The notes below the pieces were generated by a model that was not told the origin of the DNA, searched no databases, and saw nothing but the letters and a program-made list of their open reading frames with translations. Below are positions 1 through 7,515 of a DNA stretch of 64,000 bases, piece by piece. Source of the stretch: Caulobacter sp. CCUG 60055. GTDB lineage: Bacteria > Pseudomonadota > Alphaproteobacteria > Caulobacterales > Caulobacteraceae. Each line of letters begins with the position of its first letter. Positions within the stretch are counted from its first letter, which is position 1. Location of the stretch: positions 558,001 through 622,000 of the forward strand of contig NZ_PUIC01000001.1 in NCBI RefSeq assembly GCF_022750545.1. Direction: 5' to 3'. A program made the position numbers and the translations under genes.

Positions 1-1
1 C

Positions 2-61
2 CTCGCGGTCGGGACGGCGGCGGCCGGCAAAATCTGGCCGCGCGACGACAAGGCCGACTGA
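2..61 (+). CDS. C-terminal fragment of an upstream gene
   Basis: An open frame enters from the left edge and ends with TGA at 59-61. It encodes about 19 residues ending in WPRDDKAD. The tail is too short to identify a family. That it is a real gene is inferred from its codon use and from its position 44 bases before the next start. Confidence 0.4.
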   Translation, partial: LAVGTAAAGKIWPRDDKAD

Positions 62-105
62 GCGGCGCTGTCGCCACGACTCGGCCGGCGGGCTAGGCTG
101 AGCGC

Positions 106-1893
106 GTGGCCAGCCTTCCCGACACCATGGCGGACACCGCCCTCGCCCGCTTGTTCGTCGGCGACGACGCCTCGCCGGACGCCGTGTGGTTCTCGCTGCC
201 CGGCGGCCGGACGCTGTACGACGCCGGCGGCCGCGCCGACCAGATCTACTTCCTGCGCGCCGGCCGCCTCGGGGTCATCCGCCGCGACGAGGGCCAGGAG
301 CCGCAGTTCCTGGGCGTGATCCGCCCCGGCGAGCCGGCCGGCGAAATGTCGCTGCTGGCCGCCGCGCCGCATTCGGCCACGGTGGTGGCCCTGCGCGACA
401 GCGAGATCGTCGCCGTGCCGCGCGAGGCCTTCTTCGCGGCGGCCGAACACAATCCCCGGCTGATGATGGAGTTGGCGCGGTTGATGATCCGCCGCACCCG
501 CCAGAGCGGCGGCCAGCAGTCGGCGGCGGGGCAGCCCAGCGTCTACGGCTTCATCGGCCTGCGCGACGGCCTGGCCGTCCGCGCCCTGGTCGAGCGGCTG
601 GAGGCCGAAATCGTCGCCATGGGCTATTCGGCGACGACGGCCGGGCGCGAGGCGCTGAACGCCCCGACCGAATGGTTCTCCAACGTCGAGAACGCCCACG
701 ACTTCGTGCTGTACGCAGCCGAGGCGGACGAGACGGCTTGGAAGCATCTGGTCGGCCGCCAGGTCGATCGCCTGTTCCTCGTCGGCCGGGGCGACCAGGC
801 GCCGCCGCCGGAGGAGAGCCTGGCCTCGGAGCCGCTCCGCACCCAGCGCCTGGTCGACCTCGTCCTGCTCCAGAAAGCGACGCAGCGCGCGCCGGCCGGT
901 TCGGAGGCCTGGCTGGACGCCACCCCCGCCGCCCGCCTGTTCCATGTGCGCGACCACGACGTCGGCGACCTGCGACGGCTGGCCCGCACCCTGGCGGGCA
1001 AGTCGGTCGGGCTGGTGTTGTCGGGCGGCGGCGCGCGGGCCTACGCCCATATCGGCGCCGTCCGCGCCCTGCGCGAGGCGGGCGTGCCCATCGACTTCGT
1101 CGGCGGCGTCTCGATGGGGGCGATCGTCGCGGCCGGCCTGGCCATGGGCTGGGACGACCAGGAGATCAACTGGCGGATTCGCAAGGCCTTCGTCGACAGC
1201 AGCCCCGTCGACGACATCGCCGTGCCGGTGATCGCCATGACCCGCGGCGAGAAGGTGCGCGAGCGCCTGCGTGAACACTTCGGCGACGAGCAGATATCCG
1301 ACCTCTGGCTGCCGTTCTTCTGCGTGTCGTCGAACCTCACCTCCGGGGCCTACCAACTGCACCGGCGAGGCACCCTGCGCCATGCGCTCCGCGCCTCGAT
1401 CTCGCTGCCCGGGGTGCTGCCGCCCTTCACCCAGGACAACAACGTCCTGGTTGACGGCGCGGTGATGAAGAACTTCCCGGCCGACATCATGCGGGCCTTC
1501 CACCTTGGCCCGATCATCGGGGTCGACGTCTCGCGCGGCCGCAGCATCACCGCCCAGGACGTGGCCCAGCCTGCTTCGGTGTGGCGCTGGCTGCTGTCAG
1601 GCGAATGGCGACGCGGCCCGCCGATCGTTTCGCTGCTGATGCGGGCGGCGACGGTCAGCACCGGCCGCGACCTGGCGGCGGCCCGCGAGGCGTCCGACCT
1701 GCTGATCTCGCCCAATCTGGAGGGCATCGAGATCCGCGACTGGCGGGCCTACGAACCGGCGGTCGAGGCCGGAAGGATCGCCACCGCCCAGGCGCTGGCC
1801 AGGCTGGAGACCCCGGTCGTCGACCTGCGCCGGCGGCCGACGCGCGAAGAGGCGGCCCGCAACGGCGCGGGCGCGACGGCGGTCAGGCCCTAG
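106..1893 (+). CDS. cNMP-binding domain / patatin-like phospholipase fusion protein
   Basis: A 595-residue protein that probably hydrolyses acyl esters of lipids. The N-terminal ~130 residues form a cyclic-nucleotide-binding (CAP_ED-type) beta-roll, with the GEPAGEMSLLAA phosphate-cassette-like motif. The C-terminal half is a patatin domain: oxyanion motif SGGGARAY near residue 306, nucleophile elbow GVSMG with Ser336, and the DGA motif with Asp450. This is the NTE/RssA-type bacterial architecture. No signal peptide or clear membrane segment is visible. The GTG start at 106 lacks a good ribosome site, and ATG at 127 (MADTALA) is an equally plausible start. It converges on tam, with a 4-base overlap. 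Substrate and the nucleotide sensed are unknown. Confidence 0.85.
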   Translation: MASLPDTMADTALARLFVGDDASPDAVWFSLPGGRTLYDAGGRADQIYFLRAGRLGVIRRDEGQEPQFLGVIRPGEPAGEMSLLAAAPHSATVVALRDSEIVAVPREAFFAAAEHNPRLMMELARLMIRRTRQSGGQQSAAGQPSVYGFIGLRDGLAVRALVERLEAEIVAMGYSATTAGREALNAPTEWFSNVENAHDFVLYAAEADETAWKHLVGRQVDRLFLVGRGDQAPPPEESLASEPLRTQRLVDLVLLQKATQRAPAGSEAWLDATPAARLFHVRDHDVGDLRRLARTLAGKSVGLVLSGGGARAYAHIGAVRALREAGVPIDFVGGVSMGAIVAAGLAMGWDDQEINWRIRKAFVDSSPVDDIAVPVIAMTRGEKVRERLREHFGDEQISDLWLPFFCVSSNLTSGAYQLHRRGTLRHALRASISLPGVLPPFTQDNNVLVDGAVMKNFPADIMRAFHLGPIIGVDVSRGRSITAQDVAQPASVWRWLLSGEWRRGPPIVSLLMRAATVSTGRDLAAAREASDLLISPNLEGIEIRDWRAYEPAVEAGRIATAQALARLETPVVDLRRRPTREEAARNGAGATAVRP

Positions 1894-2663
1894 CGCCGCG
1901 CCACGATGAACAGGCGCGGGAAGGGAAACAGCGTGACCCCGTCGGTCCGATGCGGGAAAGCGGCGTAGACCCGCTCGCGATAGGCCGTCAGGAAGGCCTC
2001 GCGCTCGCCGTCGTCGACCAGGGCTTCGAGATAGGGCCGCAGCCCCGTGCCGCGCATCCAGTCGACCACCGCGTCCTCGCCTTCGAGCACGTGCAGATAG
2101 GTGGTCGTCCAGATGTCGACGCTGCGGGCGAGCGGCCGCAGCCAGTCGTAGTATTCGCTGGCCGAGGCCACCGGCCGCACGCCGCGAACGCCGCGAAGCC
2201 GCTCGGCCCACGGCCCGTGGGCGGCGGCGTCGCGCAAGGTGCGGTGCCAGTCGCTGTCGAAGGACACCGGCATCTGGCAGGCGAAGACGCCGCCCGGAGC
2301 CAGGCCGCCGACCAGCCGGGGGAACAGCGCCTCGTGGCCGCCGACCCATTGCAGCGCGGCGTTGGTGAAGATCAGATCGGGCGGCGAGGCCGGCGCGAAG
2401 CCTTCGATGTCGCCGAGAATCCAGTCGACGCGGGCGTTGCGACGCCGCGCCTCGGCCAGCATTTCAGGACTGGAATCGAGTCCGTGCACCACGGCCTGGG
2501 GATGGCGCGCCGCCAGCACGGCCGCATGCTCTCCGGTGCCGCAGCCGAGGTCCCAGATTTCGCGCAACGCCGCGTCCTGCGGAATCTGCAACAGCAGATC
2601 CAGGGCCGGACGGTCGCGGTAGGTCTTGTAACGCTCGTAGAGCGCCGGGTCCCAGGTCGTCAT
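1890..2663 (-). CDS. tam: trans-aconitate 2-methyltransferase
   Basis: A 257-residue SAM-dependent methyltransferase of the Tam family, which methylates trans-aconitate, an inhibitor formed spontaneously from cis-aconitate. The start MTTWDPALYERY, the SAM motif DLGCGTGEH near residue 40 and the conserved segment TNAALQWVGGHEALFPRL are characteristic of Tam rather than of generic class I methyltransferases. Length matches the family (about 255). It is probably cytoplasmic and monocistronic, since both flanking genes lie on different strands or beyond a hairpin. Family assignment is strong; in vivo substrate is inferred. Confidence 0.85.
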   Translation of the reverse strand: MTTWDPALYERYKTYRDRPALDLLLQIPQDAALREIWDLGCGTGEHAAVLAARHPQAVVHGLDSSPEMLAEARRRNARVDWILGDIEGFAPASPPDLIFTNAALQWVGGHEALFPRLVGGLAPGGVFACQMPVSFDSDWHRTLRDAAAHGPWAERLRGVRGVRPVASASEYYDWLRPLARSVDIWTTTYLHVLEGEDAVVDWMRGTGLRPYLEALVDDGEREAFLTAYRERVYAAFPHRTDGVTLFPFPRLFIVARR

Positions 2664-2718
2664 GCAGCCTTCCTACACCGGAACGCCGCCGCCCGTCATG
2701 CTTCGACCGCGTCGCGGC

Positions 2719-2743
2719 CGGGCCGCCGCGTCGTGGCGGCCCG
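2719..2743 (-). terminator. Hairpin downstream of dksA
   Basis: Arms CGGGCCGCC (2719-2727) and GGCGGCCCG (2735-2743) are perfectly complementary with a 7-base loop. The hairpin lies 8 bases past the dksA stop. There is no T tract, so intrinsic termination is only possible. Confidence 0.4.
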
Positions 2744-2751
2744 CCGGTCAG

Positions 2752-3180
2752 TCAGTCGTCCCGATGCACGCGCTCGCGCCGCTCGTGGCGCTCCTGGGCT
2801 TCCAGGCTGAGGGTGGCGATCGGCCGCGCGTCGAGCCGGGCCAGGCCGATCGGCTCGCCGGTCTCTTCGCAATAACCGTAGCTGCCGTCCTCGATCCGGC
2901 GCAGGGCTTCGTCGATCTTGGAGATCAACTTGCGCTGCCGGTCGCGCGTGCGCAGCTCCAGAGCCCGATCAGTCTCCGACGAGGCGCGGTCGGCCAGGTC
3001 GGGATGGTTCTCGGTCTCTTTCTGGAGATGGGAGAGCGTCTCGCGGGATTCGCGAAGAATCTCTTCCTTCCAGTCGAGCAGCTTTTGCTTGAAGTACTCG
3101 AGCTGACGCTCGTTCATGAATTCCTCGTCCTCAGAAGGACGGTAAGCTTCTTTTTGCACCAGTACCGCGGTCGCCTGCAT
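2752..3180 (-). CDS. dksA: DksA-family RNA polymerase-binding transcription factor
   Basis: A 142-residue DksA, which works with ppGpp at the RNA polymerase secondary channel to adjust rRNA, tRNA and amino-acid promoters. The coiled-coil region carries the tip sequence DLADRAS (Asp61, Asp64) and the ELRTRDRQRKL helix typical of DksA. The C-terminal zinc-finger region keeps only one of four cysteines (Cys104 in YGYCEETGEPIG); the second pair is replaced by TLSLEAQ, so zinc binding is unlikely. ATG at 3180 gives the usual family length; the open frame extends upstream but without homology. It ends VHRDD as in other alphaproteobacterial DksAs. Confidence 0.92.
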   Translation of the reverse strand: MQATAVLVQKEAYRPSEDEEFMNERQLEYFKQKLLDWKEEILRESRETLSHLQKETENHPDLADRASSETDRALELRTRDRQRKLISKIDEALRRIEDGSYGYCEETGEPIGLARLDARPIATLSLEAQERHERRERVHRDD

Positions 3181-3280
3181 TGACGTTCCCACGCTGTTAC
3201 CTGCATGCCCCCAAAGCAGAGCGTGGCCGCTTATACCAAAACGTGTGCGGCGTTCAACGCACGTCGTGCGCCCAACGCCT

Positions 3281-3712
3281 TCAGACCGCCGCCCGGGCCG
3301 CCTCCAGCTTGGCCATTTCGACCGCCGCACGCGCCTCGATCTCGTCGAGCACGCTCTCAAGCCTTGAATCTTCAGTGTTTTCCCGCTGATCGCGAACGGC
3401 CGCGGTGAGACGTCGCAGGGCGTCCGGCGACACCTCTCCATCGAGCAGCGCGACCTTCACCTCGTCGAGGACGTCGAGAATCCGCCCGGCGCGACTCACC
3501 GCCCGCCTGCGGCGCTCCAGCGGGCCGCCGACGTCCTGCAGCGCCAGGAGCGCGTCGAGCGAGGCGATTCCGGAGGTCGCCCCGGCGCGGGCGGCGGGCG
3601 CGGCCTCCTGCGCGCTGTCGGCCGGGCCCAGCGAAAAGCTGTCCGCGCTCGCCCGCCGCGCCGAGCGCGACGGCGACGCCGAACCCACGTCGCTGGAGCC
3701 ATTGACCTTCAT
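3281..3712 (-). CDS. fliX: Flagellar assembly regulator FliX
   Basis: A 143-residue FliX, the trans-acting factor that in Caulobacter couples completion of the early MS-ring/switch/export structure to activation of late flagellar genes through the sigma-54 activator FlbD. The N-terminal ~55 residues are Ser/Ala-rich and probably disordered. The conserved core includes SLDALLALQDVGGPLERRRR, LDVLDEVKVALLDG and the closing EIEARAAVEMAKLEAAR. ATG at 3712 (MKVNGSSD) matches the family start; the longer frame back to 3799 runs into the promoter region. It is divergent from flgI, as in C. crescentus. Confidence 0.88.
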   Translation of the reverse strand: MKVNGSSDVGSASPSRSARRASADSFSLGPADSAQEAAPAARAGATSGIASLDALLALQDVGGPLERRRRAVSRAGRILDVLDEVKVALLDGEVSPDALRRLTAAVRDQRENTEDSRLESVLDEIEARAAVEMAKLEAARAAV

Positions 3713-3793
3713 CGTCCACCTCGACTCGTTTGCGCCATGATGACCGAGTTCTCGGGCAAGGTGCAGCTTTGTCCCTTGCAGTATGGTTAACCC

Positions 3794-3808
3794 CGGCAAA
3801 TCTTGCCG
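3794..3808. promoter_or_regulatory. ftr-like inverted repeat (putative FlbD/FliX enhancer site)
   Basis: CGGCAA-ATC-TTGCCG is a perfect 6-bp dyad with a 3-base spacer. It sits about 65 bases upstream of the sigma-54-type promoter of flgI and within the fliX upstream region. Position and sequence resemble the ftr elements bound by FlbD in Caulobacter flagellar promoters. Two TTAA half-sites at 3787-3790 and 3826-3829 flank it and could be CtrA half-sites. Binding is inferred. Confidence 0.5.
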
Positions 3809-3872
3809 CCGCCGAAACGCCGGCGTTAACGATAAATCCTGCTGATTTCACAGGTTTTCCCGCGCCCTCCAG

Positions 3873-3889
3873 TTGGCACGAAGCTCGCA
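3873..3889 (+). promoter_or_regulatory. Putative sigma-54 promoter for flgI
   Basis: TTGGCACGAAGCTCGCA carries a full -24 box (TGGCAC at 3874-3879) and a near-match -12 box (TCGCA instead of TTGCA) with correct 5-base spacing. It predicts a start near 3900, about 37 bases before flgI. Class III hook-basal-body genes in Caulobacter use this promoter type. Confidence 0.7.
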
Positions 3890-3936
3890 TGTCGCGCAGG
3901 GCCGGCGATCCCGCCGTCTGGCCCTGCAGGTAGTCC

Positions 3937-5052
3937 ATGCGCCTCCCGTCGCTTCGCATGCTCGCTCTCGCCCTCGCCGTCGCCGCCCTCGGCGGCGCGC
4001 CGGCCATGGCCAAGTCGCGCATCAAGGACATCGTCGATTTCGAGGGCGTGCGCAGCAACAGCCTGGTCGGCTACGGCGTCGTCGTCGGCCTCAACGGCAC
4101 CGGCGACACCCTGCGCAACTCGCCGATGACCAAGCAGAGCCTGGAGGCCATGCTCGAACGCCTGGGCGTCAACACCCGGGCCGGCAACCTCAACACCAAG
4201 AACGTCGCCGCCGTTATGGTCACCGCCCGGCTGCCGGCCTTCGCCGCTTCCGGCTCGCAGATCGACGTCACCGTCTCGGCGATGGGCGACGCCAAGAGCC
4301 TCCTGGGCGGCACCCTCCTCGCCACCCCGCTGGTGGGCGCCGACGGCGAGGCCTACGCCCTGGCCCAGGGCACGGTGCAGACCGGCTCGGTCTCGGCCCA
4401 GGGCGCTTCGGGCTCGTCGGTGACCAAGGGCGTGCCCACCGCCGGCCGCATCGCCAGCGGCGCCTCGGTCGAGCGCGAGATCGGCTTCCAGCTCGCCAAT
4501 ATGGGCCAGCTGCGGATGACGCTGCGCAACCCCGACTTCACCACCGCCCGCCGCATCGCCGACGTCATCAACCGCGTCTATCCCGGCGCGGCCGCGGCCG
4601 AAAATCCGACCATCGTGGCGCTGCGCGCGCCCGCCGGCCGCGACATGGTCAGCTTCATCACCGGCGTCGAGCAGCTGGAGATCGAACCCGACGCCCCCGC
4701 CAAGGTGGTGATCGACGAAGTCGCCGGCGTCATCGTCATGGGCGAGGCCGTGCGCATCTCCACCGTCGCGGTGCAGCAGGGCAACCTGACCATCTCGGTG
4801 CAGGAGACCCCGGCGGTCAGCCAGCCGCCGCCCTTCGCGCCCAAGGGCGCCCAGACCGTGGTGGTCCCGCAGTCGCAGATCACCGTCAGCGAGGAGCAGG
4901 GCAAGAAGTTCATCCAGCTCAAGCAAGGCGCTTCGCTGGCCACCCTGGTCGCCGGGCTGAACGCCCTGGGCGTCACGCCGCGCGACATGATCTCGATCCT
5001 GCAGACCATCAAGGCCGCCGGCGCCCTGCAAGCCGACATCGAGGTGCTGTGA
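3937..5052 (+). CDS. flgI: Flagellar P-ring protein FlgI
   Basis: A 371-residue FlgI, the periplasmic subunit of the flagellar P ring that surrounds the rod in the peptidoglycan layer. The Sec signal peptide spans about residues 1-25, ending GGAPAMA before [16 protein letters not shown]. Family motifs are visible: [33 protein letters not shown] and the C-terminal [41 protein letters not shown]. Length is normal for the family. The putative sigma-54 promoter lies directly upstream. The stop overlaps the next gene's ATG by one base (TGATG), so the two genes are translationally coupled. Confidence 0.97.
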   Translation: MRLPSLRMLALALAVAALGGAPAMAKSRIKDIVDFEGVRSNSLVGYGVVVGLNGTGDTLRNSPMTKQSLEAMLERLGVNTRAGNLNTKNVAAVMVTARLPAFAASGSQIDVTVSAMGDAKSLLGGTLLATPLVGADGEAYALAQGTVQTGSVSAQGASGSSVTKGVPTAGRIASGASVEREIGFQLANMGQLRMTLRNPDFTTARRIADVINRVYPGAAAAENPTIVALRAPAGRDMVSFITGVEQLEIEPDAPAKVVIDEVAGVIVMGEAVRISTVAVQQGNLTISVQETPAVSQPPPFAPKGAQTVVVPQSQITVSEEQGKKFIQLKQGASLATLVAGLNALGVTPRDMISILQTIKAAGALQADIEVL

Positions 5053-5366
5053 TGAGCGTCGGAGCCGCCGCGACCGCCGTCCCCCTCGACGTCCTCAAGC
5101 CGTCGACGCCCGCCGCGGCGCACGCCGCCGACCGCGAGAAGATCGCCAAGACCGCCAGGACGTTCGAGGCCCAGGTGCTGTCGACGATGCTGCAGTCGAT
5201 GTTCGCCGACGTGAACATCTCGCCCCCCTTCGGCGGCGGCGCGGGCGAGGACGCCTTCAAGTCGTTCCTGACCGACGCCTTCGCCAAGAAGATCGCCGCC
5301 CGCGGCGGCGTCGGCATCGCCGCCTCCGTCCAGCGCGAAATGCTGAAGATGCAGGGACTGACCTGA
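5052..5366 (+). CDS. flgJ: Stand-alone flagellar rod-binding protein (FlgJ N-domain)
   Basis: A 104-residue protein equivalent to the N-terminal rod-binding domain of FlgJ; conserved parts are [46 protein letters not shown]. It is thought to act as a rod cap or scaffold in the periplasm. The C-terminal muramidase domain present in enteric FlgJ is absent, which is usual in alphaproteobacteria, where a separate hydrolase (SltF type) opens the wall. ATG at 5052 overlaps the flgI stop; a longer same-frame reading to 3873 is a shadow of flgI. The symbol is by domain only. Confidence 0.85.
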   Translation: MSVGAAATAVPLDVLKPSTPAAAHAADREKIAKTARTFEAQVLSTMLQSMFADVNISPPFGGGAGEDAFKSFLTDAFAKKIAARGGVGIAASVQREMLKMQGLT

Positions 5367-5376
5367 GGATCACGCC

Positions 5377-5817
5377 ATGAGCCAGACCACTTCCGCCCCC
5401 TCCGAGCAGGTCGAGCAGCTGATCGCGCTGACCGAGCGCCTGACCGGACTGATCGCCCAGGAATGCCAGGCGTTCGAGGCGCGCCGTCCCCAGGACGCCG
5501 CCGCCCAGCTGGAGGAGACCTCCAAGCTGGCCAACCTCTACAGGCATGAATCGATCCGCGCCCGGCGCGACGCCAAGATCATCGCCGACGCCCCGTTGGA
5601 GCAGCGCCTGCGCCTGATCCGCGCCACCGAGGGCTTCGACGCCGTGCTGGCCCGCCACGGCCGGGCGCTGGAGGCGGCCAAGACCGTCACCGAGGGCCTG
5701 GTCAAGGCCATCGCCGAAGAGGTGGCCTCGCAGCGCGCCAGCGGCGCCGGCTACGGCCCGGGCGCCGAGCCGACGACCGCCGACGCCACGGCCATCACCC
5801 TCAACAAGCGGGCCTGA
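5377..5817 (+). CDS. flbY: Flagellar protein FlbY (FlgN-like)
   Basis: A 146-residue, mostly helical, charged protein with no signal peptide. It begins MSQTTSAPSEQVEQLIALTERLTGLI and has heptad-like spacing through about residue 110, resembling FlgN-type export chaperones. Position third after flgI and the rod-binding protein matches flbY of Caulobacter, a class III flagellar gene. It starts 10 bases after the preceding stop and is probably co-transcribed. Its biochemical role is not established; a chaperone or basal-body assembly role is inferred. It converges with the ABC-F gene, with a 17-base overlap at the stops. Confidence 0.7.
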   Translation: MSQTTSAPSEQVEQLIALTERLTGLIAQECQAFEARRPQDAAAQLEETSKLANLYRHESIRARRDAKIIADAPLEQRLRLIRATEGFDAVLARHGRALEAAKTVTEGLVKAIAEEVASQRASGAGYGPGAEPTTADATAITLNKRA

Positions 5818-7402
5818 CCCCCGTCAGCGTCACCGTGTGGCCGACGCCGACGGCTTCCAAGAAGTCGGCGTCGTGGCTGACCGCCAGCAGCGCGCCGTCA
5901 TAGCCGCGCAGGGCGCTCTCGACGGCCTCGATCGACTCCAGGTCGAGGTGGTTGGTCGGCTCGTCGAGGATCAGAAGCTGCGGCGGCGCCGGGCCGCAGA
6001 GCACGCAGGCCAGGGCCGCCCGCAGCCGCTCGCCGCCGGACAGCTCGCCGACGCGCCTGTCCCCCGCCTCCGCTCGGAACAGGAACCTGGCCAGGGCCGC
6101 GCGGCCGAGGTTGTCGGCGGCGGCGGGATGCAACCGGCGGAAATTGTCGATCAGGCTGTCCTGCGGCCGCAGGATCGCCGCGTGCTGGTCGAGCATGGCC
6201 ACGCCGCCAGCCCGGACGATCCGTCCCCGCCGCGGCGCCAGCCGCCCCGCCGCCAGCTTCAGCACGGTGGTCTTGCCCGCCCCGTTCGGCCCGGCCAGGG
6301 CGACACGCTCGGGGCCGGTCAGGCGAAGCGACAGGCCGGCGACGAGATCGGGACCGGCGCCATAGCCGAACGAGACCTCCTCCAGGGCCAGCAGCGTCCT
6401 GCCCGGCGGCAGGCCGGTCGGCGGCAGGTCGAAGACCAGCGACGACGCCCGCTCGACCCTGCTCTCGGCGGCGGCGCGAGCCTCGGCGGCTTCGGTCCGC
6501 CGGCGCTCGGCCAGCCGGTTCTCCTTGCCCCCGCTCTCTTCGGCCCGCTGGGCCCGGGCGCCGAGCAGTATCCTCGGCTCGCCGCCCTTGGCGGCGGAGC
6601 GGCGGCCGGCGCCGTCGCGGCGGGCTTTTTTCTCGCGGGCGCGCTGCGCCTCGCGCGAGGCCTGCGCCACGGCCCGCTCGGCCTCGTCCAGGTCGCGCCG
6701 GGCCGCCGCCCGCTCCTGGGCCCTCCGCTCGACGTAGAGGTCGTAGTTTCCGCCGTAGACGCCGGCGCCCAGGGCCGACAGCTCGACGATGCGGTCCATC
6801 CGGCGCAGCAGATCGCGGTCATGGCTGACCACCACAGCGCCGCCGCGCCAGCCGGCCAGGACCTCGGCGACGATGCGCCGGGCGTCGCGGTCGAGGTTGT
6901 TGGTCGGCTCGTCCAGCAGCAGCATGTCGGGCTCGCGCGCCAGCAGCCCGGCCAGGGCCGCGCGGGTCGCTTCGCCGCCGCTGAGCGACGCCGCCGCCCG
7001 CGCCACGTCCAGGCCCGCGAGGCCGACTTGGGCCAGCGCCGCGTCGAGGCGCGCCGGCAACAGCCAGTCGGCGTCGGCGAGGTCGGCGGCCTCGCCCTCG
7101 CCCCGTTCGATGCGGTCGAGACGCTCCAGATCGGCGGAAACGCCCAGCAGGTCGGCGACCGTGGCCTCCGGGTCGGGCGCGACGCTCTGGCGCAGGACGC
7201 CGACGCGCCCCTTGACCGAGATCGTTCCGGCGGCCGGCGCGGCGAGACCGGCGATCAGGTTGAGCAAGGTGGTCTTGCCGGCGCCGTTGCGGCCGACGAG
7301 GCCGGTGCGTTCGCGGGCGAAGGCGAGGTCGAGGCCGTCGAAGAGAAGCCGGCCGTCAGGCGTGCGGCAGGACAGGCCCGCGAGCGTGATGATGGAAGAC
7401 AT
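5801..7402 (-). CDS. ABC-F family ATPase
   Basis: A 533-residue soluble protein with two ABC ATPase domains and no transmembrane region, placing it in the ABC-F (ribosome-associated or resistance) group rather than among transporters. Domain 1 has Walker A VGRNGAGKTT (about residue 37), signature LSGGEATRAAL and Walker B LLLDEPTNNLD. Domain 2 has AGPNGAGKTT, LSGGERLRAAL and LILDEPTNHLD with VSHDADF. The inter-domain linker is rich in Arg, Ala and Glu, as expected of the P-site tRNA interaction motif. It does not obviously match EttA; a translation-factor or antibiotic-protection role cannot be separated from sequence. Confidence 0.88.
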   Translation of the reverse strand: MSSIITLAGLSCRTPDGRLLFDGLDLAFARERTGLVGRNGAGKTTLLNLIAGLAAPAAGTISVKGRVGVLRQSVAPDPEATVADLLGVSADLERLDRIERGEGEAADLADADWLLPARLDAALAQVGLAGLDVARAAASLSGGEATRAALAGLLAREPDMLLLDEPTNNLDRDARRIVAEVLAGWRGGAVVVSHDRDLLRRMDRIVELSALGAGVYGGNYDLYVERRAQERAAARRDLDEAERAVAQASREAQRAREKKARRDGAGRRSAAKGGEPRILLGARAQRAEESGGKENRLAERRRTEAAEARAAAESRVERASSLVFDLPPTGLPPGRTLLALEEVSFGYGAGPDLVAGLSLRLTGPERVALAGPNGAGKTTVLKLAAGRLAPRRGRIVRAGGVAMLDQHAAILRPQDSLIDNFRRLHPAAADNLGRAALARFLFRAEAGDRRVGELSGGERLRAALACVLCGPAPPQLLILDEPTNHLDLESIEAVESALRGYDGALLAVSHDADFLEAVGVGHTVTLTGVRPAC

Positions 7403-7515
7403 GGAAGACCGTGATCGAGTGGGCGGAGCGGGCGAAGCTGGCGTCCGTCGCGCTGATCATGGCGGCCTCCATCAAGGGTTACGGGGTTCGATATAGGCGG
7501 GTCCGGCGGCCGACG

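Noticed and set aside
5801-7402. ABC-F gene as an ABC transporter
   Set aside because: It has two ATPase domains in tandem and no membrane domain; no permease gene is adjacent.
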